Source: an uncultured Lachnospiraceae bacterium
GTDB taxonomy: Bacteria; Bacillota; Clostridia; Lachnospirales; Lachnospiraceae
Assembly (NCBI GenBank): GCA_946623295.1
Contig: CAMOQY010000010.1
Span: 1-16,087 of the forward strand
Direction of reading: 5' to 3'
Length of the DNA stretch: 16,087 nt
Every line of letters begins with the position of its first letter. Positions within the stretch are counted from its first letter, which is position 1. Positions 5,895-14,197 of the stretch are shown here, in pieces. The notes beneath the pieces were generated by a model that ran no database searches, was not told the origin of the DNA, and was given only the letters and a program-made list of their open reading frames with translations. The position numbers and the translations under genes are program-made.

Positions 5895-7022
5895 TCACTG
5901 ACCGGTCACTGCCGCAAGCTTTTGCTCCTTGTACTGCGGCCAGCGGTCCTGATCGAGCGCATCGCGAATTTCGCTCATCATCTTATTATAAAAATAGAGA
6001 TTATGCAAGACGCAAAGTCTCATTCCGAGCATTTCTCCCGCCTTGAGAAGATGTCTTATATAGGCTCTTGAATATCTCCTGCAGGCCGGACAGCCGCAGC
6101 CCTCTTCTATAGGGCGGCTGTCATCCCGGAATTTCTCGTTAAAAAGATTCAGTTTTCCGTGGTTTGTATATACGTGTCCATGGCGTCCGTTGCGGCTGGG
6201 ATAGACGCAGTCAAAGAAATCCACGCCGCGGTCTACGCCCTCGAGGATATTGACCGGAGTGCCGACTCCCATGAGATATGTAGGCTTGTTCTGAGGGAGG
6301 AACGGCACGACCTCATCGAGGATCCGGTACATCTCCTCATGGATTTCTCCCACCGCCAGCCCTCCTACCGCGTATCCGGGCAGGTCCAGCTCCGATATCT
6401 GCTGCGCGTTTGCGATGCGGATATCGGCGTACGTTCCGCCCTGGTTTATACCAAAGAGCAGCTGCCGGGGATTGATCGTGGTCTCCAGATGCGACAACCT
6501 CTCCAGCTCAGCCTTGCAGCGAGCAAGCCACCTGACCGTTCTGTCAGCGCTGCGCTGCACGTAATCTCTGGGCGAAGGATTGGCGCAGCATTCATCGAAA
6601 GCCATCGCTATGGTAGAGGCAAGATTGCTCTGGATCTGCATGCTCTCCTCGGGCCCCATAAATATCTTCCTGCCATCCACGTGCGAATTGAAATTGACGC
6701 CCTCCTCCGTGATCTTACGGAGCGACGCCAGCGAAAAAACCTGGAAGCCGCCGCTGTCTGTCAGTACGGGCCTGTCCCAGTTCATGAATTTTCTTATGCC
6801 GCCCAGATCGTGTATCAGCTGATCACCGGGCCTTACATGCAGATGATAAGTATTTGACAGCTCGACCTGACAGCCGATCTGCTCCAGATCCTCCGTGGAG
6901 ACAGCTCCCTTTATCGCGGCCGCCGTACCGACGTTCATGAAAACCGGAGTCTCTATGACTCCGTGTACGGTTTCCAGCCGTCCTCTCTTTGCCCTCCCTG
7001 CGGTTTTTATCAGAGTGTACAT
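5895..7022 (-). CDS. tgt: tRNA-guanine transglycosylase (375 aa)
   Basis: This enzyme exchanges guanine 34 of GUN-anticodon tRNAs for preQ1 in queuosine synthesis. The start at ATG 7022 is preferred because GGAAGGA lies just upstream; an in-frame ATG at 7040 would add six residues. Key positions are Asp89 in LTDSGGFQVFSL (general acid/base), GGLAVGE at 220-226 (substrate pocket), and Asp271 in VDFFDCVYP, the nucleophile. The zinc site is Cys309, Cys311, Cys314 (CGCPAC) and His340. The segment after the nucleophile reads PSRNGRHG, slightly different from the common TRNARNG form. The length matches the bacterial enzyme. It is followed by yajC 26 bases later and preceded by gtrA. No other queuosine genes (queA, queC-F) are seen in the window. 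Confidence 0.96.
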   Translation of the reverse strand: MYTLIKTAGRAKRGRLETVHGVIETPVFMNVGTAAAIKGAVSTEDLEQIGCQVELSNTYHLHVRPGDQLIHDLGGIRKFMNWDRPVLTDSGGFQVFSLASLRKITEEGVNFNSHVDGRKIFMGPEESMQIQSNLASTIAMAFDECCANPSPRDYVQRSADRTVRWLARCKAELERLSHLETTINPRQLLFGINQGGTYADIRIANAQQISELDLPGYAVGGLAVGEIHEEMYRILDEVVPFLPQNKPTYLMGVGTPVNILEGVDRGVDFFDCVYPSRNGRHGHVYTNHGKLNLFNEKFRDDSRPIEEGCGCPACRRYSRAYIRHLLKAGEMLGMRLCVLHNLYFYNKMMSEIRDALDQDRWPQYKEQKLAAVTGQ

Positions 7023-7079
7023 ATATTCCTTCCGTTTCATTACAGACTACCGGCTGCCTGCCGGCCGTTAAGAAAAATA

Positions 7080-7535
7080 TCAGCCTGGATCGTTTTCTCT
7101 GCTCTCATTCTCCCTGCGGGCAAGCTCGTTTGTATCGATCGTGCCCCGGAAGACAACGAATTTCTGGAAAAGAAACTCCGTGATGAAATTAAGTATCATG
7201 ATCAGCGCCTGCACAAGCAGCTCGGGCCAGCCCAGATCCGCCTCCAGGAAATTAGCCAGAAGCGTGGAGAGCGGCGTAAAGACGCAGTAAAAGGCCGCAA
7301 CCTTGAGCATTGCTATCGGAACATTATTTGCCGATCTGAACGTATATCTGCGGTTGAAGGTGAAATTCCAGATGACCGAGATCACAAGGCCGATAAGATA
7401 CCTGAGCCAGTACGGCCAGTCTGTCAGAAAATTCAGTATGACCTCAGTGGTCAGGATCTGGATCACGCCGGCCGATATCGAAAAAAGCGTAAATTTGACC
7501 GCCCTCATCAGTTCTTTTCTGCTGCCGCTTTTCAT
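7080..7535 (-). CDS. GtrA-family membrane protein (151 aa)
   Basis: This small polytopic protein has four hydrophobic segments, typical of the GtrA family (PF04138). Members assist in moving polyprenyl-phosphate-linked sugars across the membrane for glycosylation of the cell surface. Signatures include the first helix with FTLFSISAGVIQ, the loop ISVIWNFTFNRRYTFRS (aromatic/basic NFxxNRxxTF motif) and a matching QKFVVFRG near the C-terminus. The start ATG 7535 has only a weak ribosome site (AGCAGGA) and lies nine bases after the CNNM-protein stop, so translation may be coupled. No glycosyltransferase partner is encoded nearby, so the sugar and acceptor are unknown. Confidence 0.85.
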   Translation of the reverse strand: MKSGSRKELMRAVKFTLFSISAGVIQILTTEVILNFLTDWPYWLRYLIGLVISVIWNFTFNRRYTFRSANNVPIAMLKVAAFYCVFTPLSTLLANFLEADLGWPELLVQALIMILNFITEFLFQKFVVFRGTIDTNELARRENESRENDPG

Positions 7536-7544
7536 TTTCCTGCT

Positions 7545-8816
7545 TTACTCCTCTTCCTGCTCTGCAGGTTTTTTCTCCACGTGGACCTTCTCTACGCGTC
7601 TATCCTCTGCCTCGAGGACGGTGATATGCAGGTCTCTGTAATCAAACTCCTCGCCGCCTGCCGGGAAACGGTCGAGCATCTCTATCACCCAGCCTCCGAC
7701 AGTCTCGGATTCAAATTCGAATTCATCCTCCGGGATCTCCATGAGCTCGAGAAAATCGTAGACCGTCATATCTCCGTCGAGATCGTACGACGTCTCTCCC
7801 GTCTGAACGACCTCCTTTTCTATCTCGTCGCTCTCGTCCCAGATATCTCCCACGATCTCCTCAAGAACATCCTCAAAGGACACCACGCCGAGAGTGCCGC
7901 TGTACTCGTCGGTCACGATCGCAAGGTGCTGCTTTGCCGCGCGGAGCTCTCTGAGCACGGACGGCAGCTTCATGGTCTTGTAGACGTAGACCGGAGGAAG
8001 CAGCAGCTCTCTGATATCGACCTCCTCGCTCTCGGCAAGTGCCTGGAAGAGCCGGTTCAGATGGAGCGTTCCGATGATATTATCGATGCTGTCCTCGTAC
8101 ACGGGGAGCCTCGAATACGTCGTCTCCTGGACCTGGACAAGTATATCCGGGATCGGATCGTCTATATCGATCGCGTCCACATCGACTCTCGCAGTCATTA
8201 CCTCCGACGCCGATGTGTCATTAAACTCTATCGCCGCCTGCACAAGCTCGCTCCGGTCCTCATCGAGCACGCCCTCATCCTCGGCGGTCTCTATTATCGA
8301 CTGGAGCTCGCGTACGGATTCCTCCTCATCAGGCTCCTCCGCATGGCTCTTTGATTTTGATCGCGTGATAAGATCGGTAAGCTTTACAACGATCCATACC
8401 AGCGGGAAAAAGACTATGCGCAGGATATAGATGAACGGCGCGCAGAAAAGCGTAAATCTGTTCGCGCTCTTCTTTGCGGAGATCTTTGGTATACTCTCGC
8501 CGAATATTATAACTATGACCGTAGTGACTATGGTGGCTATCCACGTCATATCATCGCCGGCTATCAGTATGACGAATACGGAAGCAAGCGAGGAGGCAGC
8601 GGTATTTACGAGATTGTTGCCTATCAGTATAGTGCTGAGCGCGTCGTCAAATCTGTCGATCAGGCGCAGAGCCTTTGACGCGCGGCGGTTTCCGCCCTCG
8701 GCTTCGTTTTCCATACGGATGCGGTTTGCCGAGGAGAGCGCCATTTCGGAAGCCGAGAAAAACGCCGAAAAAACGATGCAGAGCGCAAAGCCGCAGATGA
8801 TCAGAGTAAGTGTCAT
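7545..8816 (-). CDS. CNNM/HlyC-CorC family membrane protein with CBS pair (423 aa)
   Basis: Domains in order: a DUF21/CNNM membrane domain at about 1-155 (FSASEMALSS at 17-29, IGNNLVN near 65-71, FGESIPKISAKKS near 105-117); a cytoplasmic CBS pair at about 205-330, ending in the VTDEYSGTLGVVSFEDVLEE block; and a C-terminal CorC_HlyC domain at about 340-410 with an acidic tail. The family is associated with magnesium or cobalt efflux and ion homeostasis, and the CBS domains may sense nucleotides. The old hemolysin name is not supported functionally. The start ATG 8816 follows GGGAGGTGA and overlaps the stop of the upstream paralog by four bases (ATGA), so the two are translationally coupled and may work as a hetero-oligomer. 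Confidence 0.92.
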   Translation of the reverse strand: MTLTLIICGFALCIVFSAFFSASEMALSSANRIRMENEAEGGNRRASKALRLIDRFDDALSTILIGNNLVNTAASSLASVFVILIAGDDMTWIATIVTTVIVIIFGESIPKISAKKSANRFTLFCAPFIYILRIVFFPLVWIVVKLTDLITRSKSKSHAEEPDEEESVRELQSIIETAEDEGVLDEDRSELVQAAIEFNDTSASEVMTARVDVDAIDIDDPIPDILVQVQETTYSRLPVYEDSIDNIIGTLHLNRLFQALAESEEVDIRELLLPPVYVYKTMKLPSVLRELRAAKQHLAIVTDEYSGTLGVVSFEDVLEEIVGDIWDESDEIEKEVVQTGETSYDLDGDMTVYDFLELMEIPEDEFEFESETVGGWVIEMLDRFPAGGEEFDYRDLHITVLEAEDRRVEKVHVEKKPAEQEEE

Positions 8817-9835
8817 GACTTCTCACCTCCCTGATCCGCCGGGGCGCGGTCTGTTTCGTCATAGACCTCTCCGACTATCTCCTCGAGGATATCCTCTACG
8901 GTAACTATGCCGAGCGTGCGGCCCTTTTCGCCGCGTATAACGGCCATGTTCAGCCTTCTGGCAGTCATCTTGTCCAGCAGCTCGTCGGCGCTCTCGCTCA
9001 TTCCCGCGTAGTAGACCTTGTCAAGCAGGGGCCTGAGCGCCGGATATGAACGGTTTTTCAGGTATTCCTTCATGTATTTGCGTATCTGAAGCATACCTGT
9101 GATATTATCTATGCTGCCGCGGTATACGGGGATGCGGCTGTGGGTGGATGTCCTGACTATGCGGAAAATATCCTCGGGAGGCAGGCCCGAATCTATGGCT
9201 ACGATCTCCTCGCGCGGAGTAAGGATCCCGCTGACCCTGACGTCTCCGAACTGAAGCACCGACGAGATCAGATCCTCCTGTTCTTCGTCTATCGATCCCT
9301 CCTCGGCCATGTCCTCGATAATGTCGTATATCTCGTCTTCCGTTACCGTCAGCTCCGGATCTCCCTTAAAAAGCCCGGCAAGGCTCTGCCCTATCCGGCT
9401 CAGCAGCCATGAGAGCGGCGTAAAAACCTTCATAAGAAAACCCAGCACGCCTGATGTGGCGAGCGCATACTTTTCCGGTGATTTTTTCGCTATGCTCTTG
9501 GGCAGCATCTCTCCGGCGAAAAACACTACTATGGTAGTGAGGAAAGTGCTGAGTGTGACCGCGGAAAGCCCGAAATGCTTTGTGACGATGACTGTGACCA
9601 TCGTGGCAGCACAGATGTGGACTATGTTCGTGCAGATGAGAAGCGTAGTAATGGCGCGGTCAAAACGGTCCAGAATCTTCTGGACGCGCGCCGCCCGCAG
9701 ATCGCCCCTGTCTGCGTAGGTTTTCATTTTTGTGCGTGATACGGCTGAAAGCGCCGTTTCCGTAAGCGCGAACAGCGCGGCAAGCGCTATTAGCAATAGG
9801 ATGATTATACACGACAATCGATCGTCATCGTCCAT
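8813..9835 (-). CDS. CNNM family membrane protein with CBS pair, lacking the CorC_HlyC domain (340 aa)
   Basis: The frame is open further upstream, but a good promoter at 9878-9906 lies inside that extension. The first ATG below the promoter (9835) is therefore used, giving MDDDDR at the N-terminus. The ribosome site is poor: AAAGGA lies about 17 bases upstream with an A-rich tract between. Residues 1-150 form the DUF21/CNNM domain (ALTETALSAVSRTKM near 23-37, FAGEMLPKSIAKKSP near 106-120). Residues about 200-325 form the CBS pair, closing with GRTLGIVTVEDILEEIVG. The protein stops shortly after, with no C-terminal CorC_HlyC domain. The DEYG-type motif is degenerate here (RGEKG). It overlaps the next, full-length paralog by four bases. 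Ion transport or homeostasis is inferred from the family. Confidence 0.88.
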   Translation of the reverse strand: MDDDDRLSCIIILLLIALAALFALTETALSAVSRTKMKTYADRGDLRAARVQKILDRFDRAITTLLICTNIVHICAATMVTVIVTKHFGLSAVTLSTFLTTIVVFFAGEMLPKSIAKKSPEKYALATSGVLGFLMKVFTPLSWLLSRIGQSLAGLFKGDPELTVTEDEIYDIIEDMAEEGSIDEEQEDLISSVLQFGDVRVSGILTPREEIVAIDSGLPPEDIFRIVRTSTHSRIPVYRGSIDNITGMLQIRKYMKEYLKNRSYPALRPLLDKVYYAGMSESADELLDKMTARRLNMAVIRGEKGRTLGIVTVEDILEEIVGEVYDETDRAPADQGGEKS

Positions 9836-9877
9836 TTTTTTAAAAAAGAGTTTCCTTTCTTGTGTAAATACCGGAAA

Positions 9878-9906
9878 AGTATAGCATACGCGCCTGTTTA
9901 TGGCAA
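9878..9906 (-). promoter_or_regulatory. Sigma-A promoter of the CNNM pair
   Basis: On the minus strand, TTGCCA (9906-9901), a 17-base spacer and TATACT (9883-9878) each match consensus at all but one or two positions. Initiation is expected about 35 bases upstream of the ATG at 9835. The promoter separates this operon from walJ upstream and fixes the translation start of the first CNNM gene. Confidence 0.65.
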
Positions 9907-9928
9907 GCAGATACCTTTTCTGCCCGTC

Positions 9929-9959
9929 CGGTCCGGCTGTTTTTTGCGATCCCGGACCG
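9929..9959 (-). terminator. Stem-loop after walJ, possible weak terminator
   Basis: CGGTCCGG (9929-9936) and CCGGACCG (9952-9959) form a perfect 8-bp stem around a 15-base loop, six bases past the walJ stop and just above the next promoter. The loop carries a long A/T run, but no T-run follows the stem on the minus strand. Intrinsic termination is therefore uncertain, and it may instead protect the 3' end of the mRNA. Confidence 0.4.
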
Positions 9960-9965
9960 CCGCCT

Positions 9966-10751
9966 TTAAAACTCCACTGTCTCTGAATTTTCCGCGGGAG
10001 GAGCAACGATCAGCCTTACGCCGTTTTCCTCCAGAAAAGCCAGCTCCATGTGAACTGCCTGCCAGGCGAGCTCCGGGTAATTGTTCATCTTGCTCAGGTG
10101 GCCGAGGACCACGGTACCAAGCGACGGACACATGATGGAAGAAAGAAGTCTTCCGGCGGCTTCATTTGAAAGATGACCCATCTCTCCGCTGATGCGATGC
10201 TTCAGCGGATACGGATACGGTCCCGTCTGGAGCATCCGCAGATCATGATTGGCTTCGATGACGATTGCCGAAAGGCCCTGCAGCCAATCCGTGAGCGCGT
10301 CATCATAGCTGCCCAGATCCGTAACGACGGCGCACGCAGACCCGCCGCTCTCAAAACGATAGACCACGGGATCAGCCGCGTCGTGCATAACGCTGATAGT
10401 CCTGACCGAAACATCCCCGAATCCAAAGGCAGCTCCCGTCCTGAACGGTCTGAATACCTCAGCGGGCACGCTTCCGAGCATTCTTCCTTCCGTTACGGCC
10501 TGATACGTCCCCTCGGAAAGATAGACAGGGAGCGGGTATTTTCTCAGCAGGACTCCGAGCCCTGATATATGATCGGCGTGCTCATGAGTGATGAAGATCC
10601 CGTCCAGATCTCCTACGCCAAGACCAAGTCCGGCAAGACCGTTTTCAATACGCCGCAGCGAGATGCCTGCGTCTATAATGAAATTTCTGTTTTCCGAACC
10701 GATGTATATGCAATTGCCGCTGCTTCCGCTGGCAATGGTAACAAGCTTCAT
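9966..10751 (-). CDS. walJ: MBL-fold metallohydrolase, WalJ/YycJ type (261 aa)
   Basis: This is a soluble metallo-beta-lactamase-fold protein. The start MKLVTIASGSSGNCIYI matches the WalJ/YycJ subfamily, a group with predicted DNA exonuclease activity and proposed roles in coordinating replication with cell division or wall growth. The metal site is visible as HEHADH at residues 56-61, with further ligands in VVTDLGS, EANHD and VLGHLS. The gene overlaps coaE by four bases (ATGA), giving tight translational coupling. It is the last gene of a polA-coaE-walJ cluster, and no walRK two-component genes are in the window. Nuclease activity is a family inference. Other MBL-fold hydrolases share the core motif, but the N-terminal block favours this subfamily. 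Confidence 0.87.
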   Translation of the reverse strand: MKLVTIASGSSGNCIYIGSENRNFIIDAGISLRRIENGLAGLGLGVGDLDGIFITHEHADHISGLGVLLRKYPLPVYLSEGTYQAVTEGRMLGSVPAEVFRPFRTGAAFGFGDVSVRTISVMHDAADPVVYRFESGGSACAVVTDLGSYDDALTDWLQGLSAIVIEANHDLRMLQTGPYPYPLKHRISGEMGHLSNEAAGRLLSSIMCPSLGTVVLGHLSKMNNYPELAWQAVHMELAFLEENGVRLIVAPPAENSETVEF

Positions 10752-11347
10752 AATATTTTTTTCAATATACTCCTTACCTGAGATGCAGTCTCTTCGCGCG
10801 TGCCGTTATTGTCTATGACGCGGTCGGCAAGCTTTCTGAATTCGCTGACGCTCAGCTGTCTGGACATGATATCGGCGCATTTACGTCTGCTGTAGCCCCG
10901 CGATGCGATAAGCCTGGCTATCCTCTCCTCGCGGCGGACATAAACATACCAGATCTCATCACAGATCTCTCTGAAGCCGCCGCCCTCGGGCAGCGCCGCT
11001 TCAAGGACAAGGAGCCCCCTGCAGCTGCGCGCGCGCTCCTCCAGGACCTCCCTCACCGCAGGGTGAACGATCTCGTTCATCGCCTCTGTAAGAGAGGGAT
11101 CGGCAAACATCTTTCCGGCTATATACGCGCGGTCGGGACGCCCGTCGGAAAGCAGTGCTTCTTTTCCAAAGAGCTCCTTTACCCTTTCATACCCCGCGCC
11201 GCCGGGCTCGATGACCGCCCTGCCTATATCGTCGGCGCGAAGCACTATTGCGCCGTGCTCCTCTCTCAGGATGTCAAGCACGGTGCTCTTTCCCGAGCCT
11301 ACGCCGCCCGTTACGCCTATGACGAAATTGTCTTTATTTAGTTTCAT
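10748..11347 (-). CDS. coaE: Dephospho-CoA kinase (199 aa)
   Basis: This enzyme catalyses the last step of coenzyme A synthesis, phosphorylating the 3'-hydroxyl of dephospho-CoA with ATP. The P-loop GGVGSGKST (14-22) is at the N-terminus, followed by the LRADDIGR motif (dephospho-CoA contact), the IVHPAVRE block and the lid segment YVRREERIARLIASRGYSR. The final helix carries VIDNNGT, typical of the family. The length is normal. Its start overlaps the 3' end of polA by 14 bases and its stop overlaps walJ by four, so all three are read from one message. GGGGAAAG upstream serves as the ribosome site. Confidence 0.95.
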   Translation of the reverse strand: MKLNKDNFVIGVTGGVGSGKSTVLDILREEHGAIVLRADDIGRAVIEPGGAGYERVKELFGKEALLSDGRPDRAYIAGKMFADPSLTEAMNEIVHPAVREVLEERARSCRGLLVLEAALPEGGGFREICDEIWYVYVRREERIARLIASRGYSRRKCADIMSRQLSVSEFRKLADRVIDNNGTREETASQVRSILKKIL

Positions 11348-13988
11348 ACCAGCTTTCCCCGCTCTCGACGCTCACCTCCAGAGGAACTCTGAGCGAGGCC
11401 GCGCCTGCCATGGTCTCTCTGACCAGCGCGCAGACAGCCTCCTTTTCCTCCAGCGGAGCCTCTATAAGCAGCTCATCGTGCACCTGGAGCACGATCCTCG
11501 CCGCAAGTCCCCGCTCGCGCAGCGCCTTTTCGGCAGCTATCATCGCCATCTTCATAATATCCGCGGCAGTGCCCTGTATCGGAGAATTCATGGCGACTCT
11601 TTCCCCGAACTGCCTCTGCATGAAATTACTGCTTTTCAGCTCCGGTACCGGTCTCCTGCGCCCAAAGAGCGTAGTGACAAAACCGTTGTTTTTGGCATCG
11701 GCCACCTGCCGGTCCAAAAACTGCTTCACGCCGGGATAAGTGGCGAAATAATCGGCGATATATGAATTTGCTTCTTTCCGCGATATCCCGAGGCCCTCGG
11801 CCAGACCGAATGCGCTCTCGCCGTAGACTATGCCGAAATTGACCGCCTTTGCCGCGCTGCGCTGGTACTTTGTGACCTCGTTAAGCGGCACATGAAAGAC
11901 CTGCGAAGCCGTGATCGCGTGGATATCCTCGGCGCTGTTATAGGCCTCTATCAGCCTCATATCCCCGGAAAAATGAGCCAGTACGCGAAGCTCGATCTGC
12001 GAATAATCCGCATCCACAAATATGCAGCCCTCAGCCGGAATGAAAAGCTTTCTTATCTCGCGTCCGAGTTCCTCCCTGACGGGTATATTCTGGAGATTGG
12101 GATCTGCGGAGCTGATGCGTCCGGTAGCAGTGACTGTCTGAAGGAAGTGTCCGTGTATCCTCTCGTCATCCCCGATATACTCGGCAAGACCCTCCGCGTA
12201 GGTGCTGCGAAGCTTTGTATATGTACGGTACTCAAGCACGGCCGGGATCAGCGGATGCGAATCCCTGAGCTTTTCAAGCACATCTGCAGCCGTGGAATAC
12301 CCGGACTTGGTCTTTTTCCCGCCGGGAAGTCCAAGCTTCTCAAAAAGGATCTCTCCGAGCTGTCTGGGTGAATTGACATTGAAATCCTCTCCCGCCAGCT
12401 CATAGATCGTCCTCTCGAGCCGTTCTATCTCATCTCCGAGCCTGCGTGAATACGACGCGAGCTCGTCCCGGTTGACTCTGATCCCGGCTTTTTCCATCTC
12501 GTGGAGCCTGAACGCAGTTGGCATTTCCACATCCCTGAAAAGTCCGAGCATTCCCGCCTGTGAGAGCTGCTCCTCGATCCGAGGCCAGGCAAGCAGCGCG
12601 GTAAGCGCCTGGCGAGAGAAATATGTCCTGTACTTTTCGTCCTCGTCGGACGGAACGGTCTTCTTATCAAAAAGCTCCTCGGCAGCGGGAAAGACCGTGC
12701 CGAGATAATCTCTGGCTACATCCTCATATCTGTATGAATTTTTGAGCGGGTTAAGGAGATACGCGCCTATAGATACATCCGTATAGGCTTCCGACTCCTT
12801 CAGATCAAAGGTCCGAAGGAGCGCTGCCAGATCCAGGGTCCTTATGCCGGCTCCGCTCCCGGCCAGCGCTTCTATATGCGCTTTCAGGAGCTCTTCGTCT
12901 GTCATCCACGCGAGCCTTATGTCATAGACCTTTTCCGTTCCGACTGCCAGAGCAAGTCTTTTCTCTCCTGCGAGCTCAACGAGGCAGACGGCGCATTCCC
13001 TGCCGGCAGCCTCTTCAAAAGCGGCATCGATCTCTCCGATATCCATTCCGCTGCATACGACCGGTACGATATCCGGGATGGACGTCTGCTTCACGGAAGG
13101 AGCCTCTGCGTTCATGCCCGACTCCGAGAATTTCTTCATCAGGGTCTTCAGTTCGAGCCTGCCTATTATCTCGTAGGCTCCGGGGGTGTACATATTGCCC
13201 AGACGCAGCTCCCCGGCCTCCACATCCAGCGGCGCATCCAGCGCGATAGTGGCCAGAGTCCTGCTCATGAGCGCCATATCGAAATGCTCTCTGATGGCGT
13301 TCTGGGCGCGGGCAGGCTTTATATCATCGAGATGGTCCCTGATATTCTCAAGGCTGCCGTACTCGCCTATCAGCGCTATGGCAGTCTTTTCGCCGACTCC
13401 GGGAACACCGGGTATATTGTCTGAGCTGTCTCCCATGAGTGCCTTTATATCTATAAAGCCCTTCGGATCCGTACCGTAGAGGGCGTGAAGCTCCTCGGGT
13501 CCGTAGATCTCCGTGGTGGTGACTCCGTTTTTGGTCTTGGGAATGAACTGCGTCACGTTTTCTCCGACCAGCTGGAGCAGATCCCGGTCTCCCGAGAGGA
13601 TCGAGACCTTCATTCCTTTTTCCGCGCAGGACCTTGAAAGCGTGCCGATGATATCGTCCGCCTCGTATCCCGGGCACTCGATGACCCTGATCCCGCTCGC
13701 CGCAAGCAGCTCCTTGAGCACGGGGACCTGAGCGCGCAGATCGTCGGGCATGGGCTTGCGCGTGCCCTTGTAATCCGGGTACATCCGGTGTCTGAAGGTG
13801 GGCTCATGCACGTCAAAAGCTACCGCGATATACTGCGGCGACTCCTGATCGATCATCCTGTACATGATATTCATGAAACCGTAGATACCGCCCGTGGGTT
13901 CTCCCTTACTGTTGGTGAGCGCAGGCAGGCCGTAATAGGCGCGGTTGAGTATGCTGTAGCCGTCAATTAGAAGGATCTTTTCCGACAT
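11334..13988 (-). CDS. polA: DNA polymerase I, proofreading domain degenerate (884 aa)
   Basis: PolA fills gaps and removes Okazaki primers. Residues 1-290 are the 5'-3' nuclease (IDGYSILNRAYYG, GYEADDII at 107-114, SGDRDLL at 132-138, GVPGVGEKTA helix-hairpin-helix). Residues about 310-475 have the 3'-5' exonuclease fold but not its chemistry. The Exo I DxE motif is replaced around 334-339, where only Glu338 could align. Exo II retains Asp404, and the Exo III Tyr-x3-Asp reads Tyr456-x3-Gln460. Residues about 485-884 are the polymerase: DYSQIELR at 661-668 (motif A), Arg710-x3-Lys714-x7-Tyr722-Gly723 (motif B), and VHDE at 836-839 (motif C). A proofreading-dead PolA is common in Firmicutes. 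The start ATG 13988 follows CGGAG. The 3' end overlaps coaE. A good promoter lies at 14105-14133. Confidence 0.97.
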   Translation of the reverse strand: MSEKILLIDGYSILNRAYYGLPALTNSKGEPTGGIYGFMNIMYRMIDQESPQYIAVAFDVHEPTFRHRMYPDYKGTRKPMPDDLRAQVPVLKELLAASGIRVIECPGYEADDIIGTLSRSCAEKGMKVSILSGDRDLLQLVGENVTQFIPKTKNGVTTTEIYGPEELHALYGTDPKGFIDIKALMGDSSDNIPGVPGVGEKTAIALIGEYGSLENIRDHLDDIKPARAQNAIREHFDMALMSRTLATIALDAPLDVEAGELRLGNMYTPGAYEIIGRLELKTLMKKFSESGMNAEAPSVKQTSIPDIVPVVCSGMDIGEIDAAFEEAAGRECAVCLVELAGEKRLALAVGTEKVYDIRLAWMTDEELLKAHIEALAGSGAGIRTLDLAALLRTFDLKESEAYTDVSIGAYLLNPLKNSYRYEDVARDYLGTVFPAAEELFDKKTVPSDEDEKYRTYFSRQALTALLAWPRIEEQLSQAGMLGLFRDVEMPTAFRLHEMEKAGIRVNRDELASYSRRLGDEIERLERTIYELAGEDFNVNSPRQLGEILFEKLGLPGGKKTKSGYSTAADVLEKLRDSHPLIPAVLEYRTYTKLRSTYAEGLAEYIGDDERIHGHFLQTVTATGRISSADPNLQNIPVREELGREIRKLFIPAEGCIFVDADYSQIELRVLAHFSGDMRLIEAYNSAEDIHAITASQVFHVPLNEVTKYQRSAAKAVNFGIVYGESAFGLAEGLGISRKEANSYIADYFATYPGVKQFLDRQVADAKNNGFVTTLFGRRRPVPELKSSNFMQRQFGERVAMNSPIQGTAADIMKMAMIAAEKALRERGLAARIVLQVHDELLIEAPLEEKEAVCALVRETMAGAASLRVPLEVSVESGESWYETK

Positions 13989-14006
13989 GGTCTATCTCCG
14001 AAATAA

Positions 14007-14024
14007 GGACGGTCAGCGCCGTCC
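14007..14024 (-). promoter_or_regulatory. Hairpin in the polA 5' leader
   Basis: GGACGG (14007-14012), six bases, then CCGTCC (14019-14024) form a 6-bp GC-rich hairpin within the roughly 110-base untranslated leader of polA, 18 bases above the start codon. On the minus strand it is followed by TTATTT, short of a proper T-run. It could modulate ribosome access or act as a weak attenuator; no function is shown. Confidence 0.3.
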
Positions 14025-14104
14025 GTCTGTATATCCGCGCAGGCAGAACGGACGAAAAAAGGATCCGGTGCCAAGCCGCGCGCGGTAATGCGCATATCGG
14101 ATAT

Positions 14105-14133
14105 ATAATACCGAAACAGGCCTTTTTTTTCAA
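14105..14133 (-). promoter_or_regulatory. Sigma-A promoter of the polA-coaE-walJ operon
   Basis: On the minus strand, TTGAAA (14133-14128), a 17-base spacer and TATTAT (14110-14105) are close to consensus. Initiation is expected near 14098, giving a leader of about 110 bases before the polA ATG. It is back to back with the thioesterase promoter. Confidence 0.6.
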
Positions 14134-14141
14134 GATTAACC

Positions 14142-14170
14142 TTGATTCAGAGAGTCATTTGCGGTATCTT
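14142..14170 (+). promoter_or_regulatory. Putative promoter of the acyl-ACP thioesterase
   Basis: TTGATT (14142-14147), a 17-base spacer and TATCTT (14165-14170) match consensus at four of six positions each. Initiation near 14177 would give a leader of about 20 bases containing the AGGAGG site. It does not overlap the divergent polA promoter, but the -35 elements are only eight bases apart. Confidence 0.45.
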
Positions 14171-14197
14171 TTTCAGGTAACTGTCAGGAGGAAAACA

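Noticed and set aside
6963..8354. A 463-codon open frame on the plus strand
   Set aside because: It lies opposite the 5' end of tgt, gtrA and most of a CNNM gene, all with clear family motifs. Its translation shows no domain and is rich in His/Arg/Leu, as expected for an antisense shadow.
9836..10006. 57-residue N-terminal extension of the upstream CNNM protein
   Set aside because: A near-consensus promoter lies inside the extension and the extension overlaps the walJ 3' end. The family domain begins at the later ATG.
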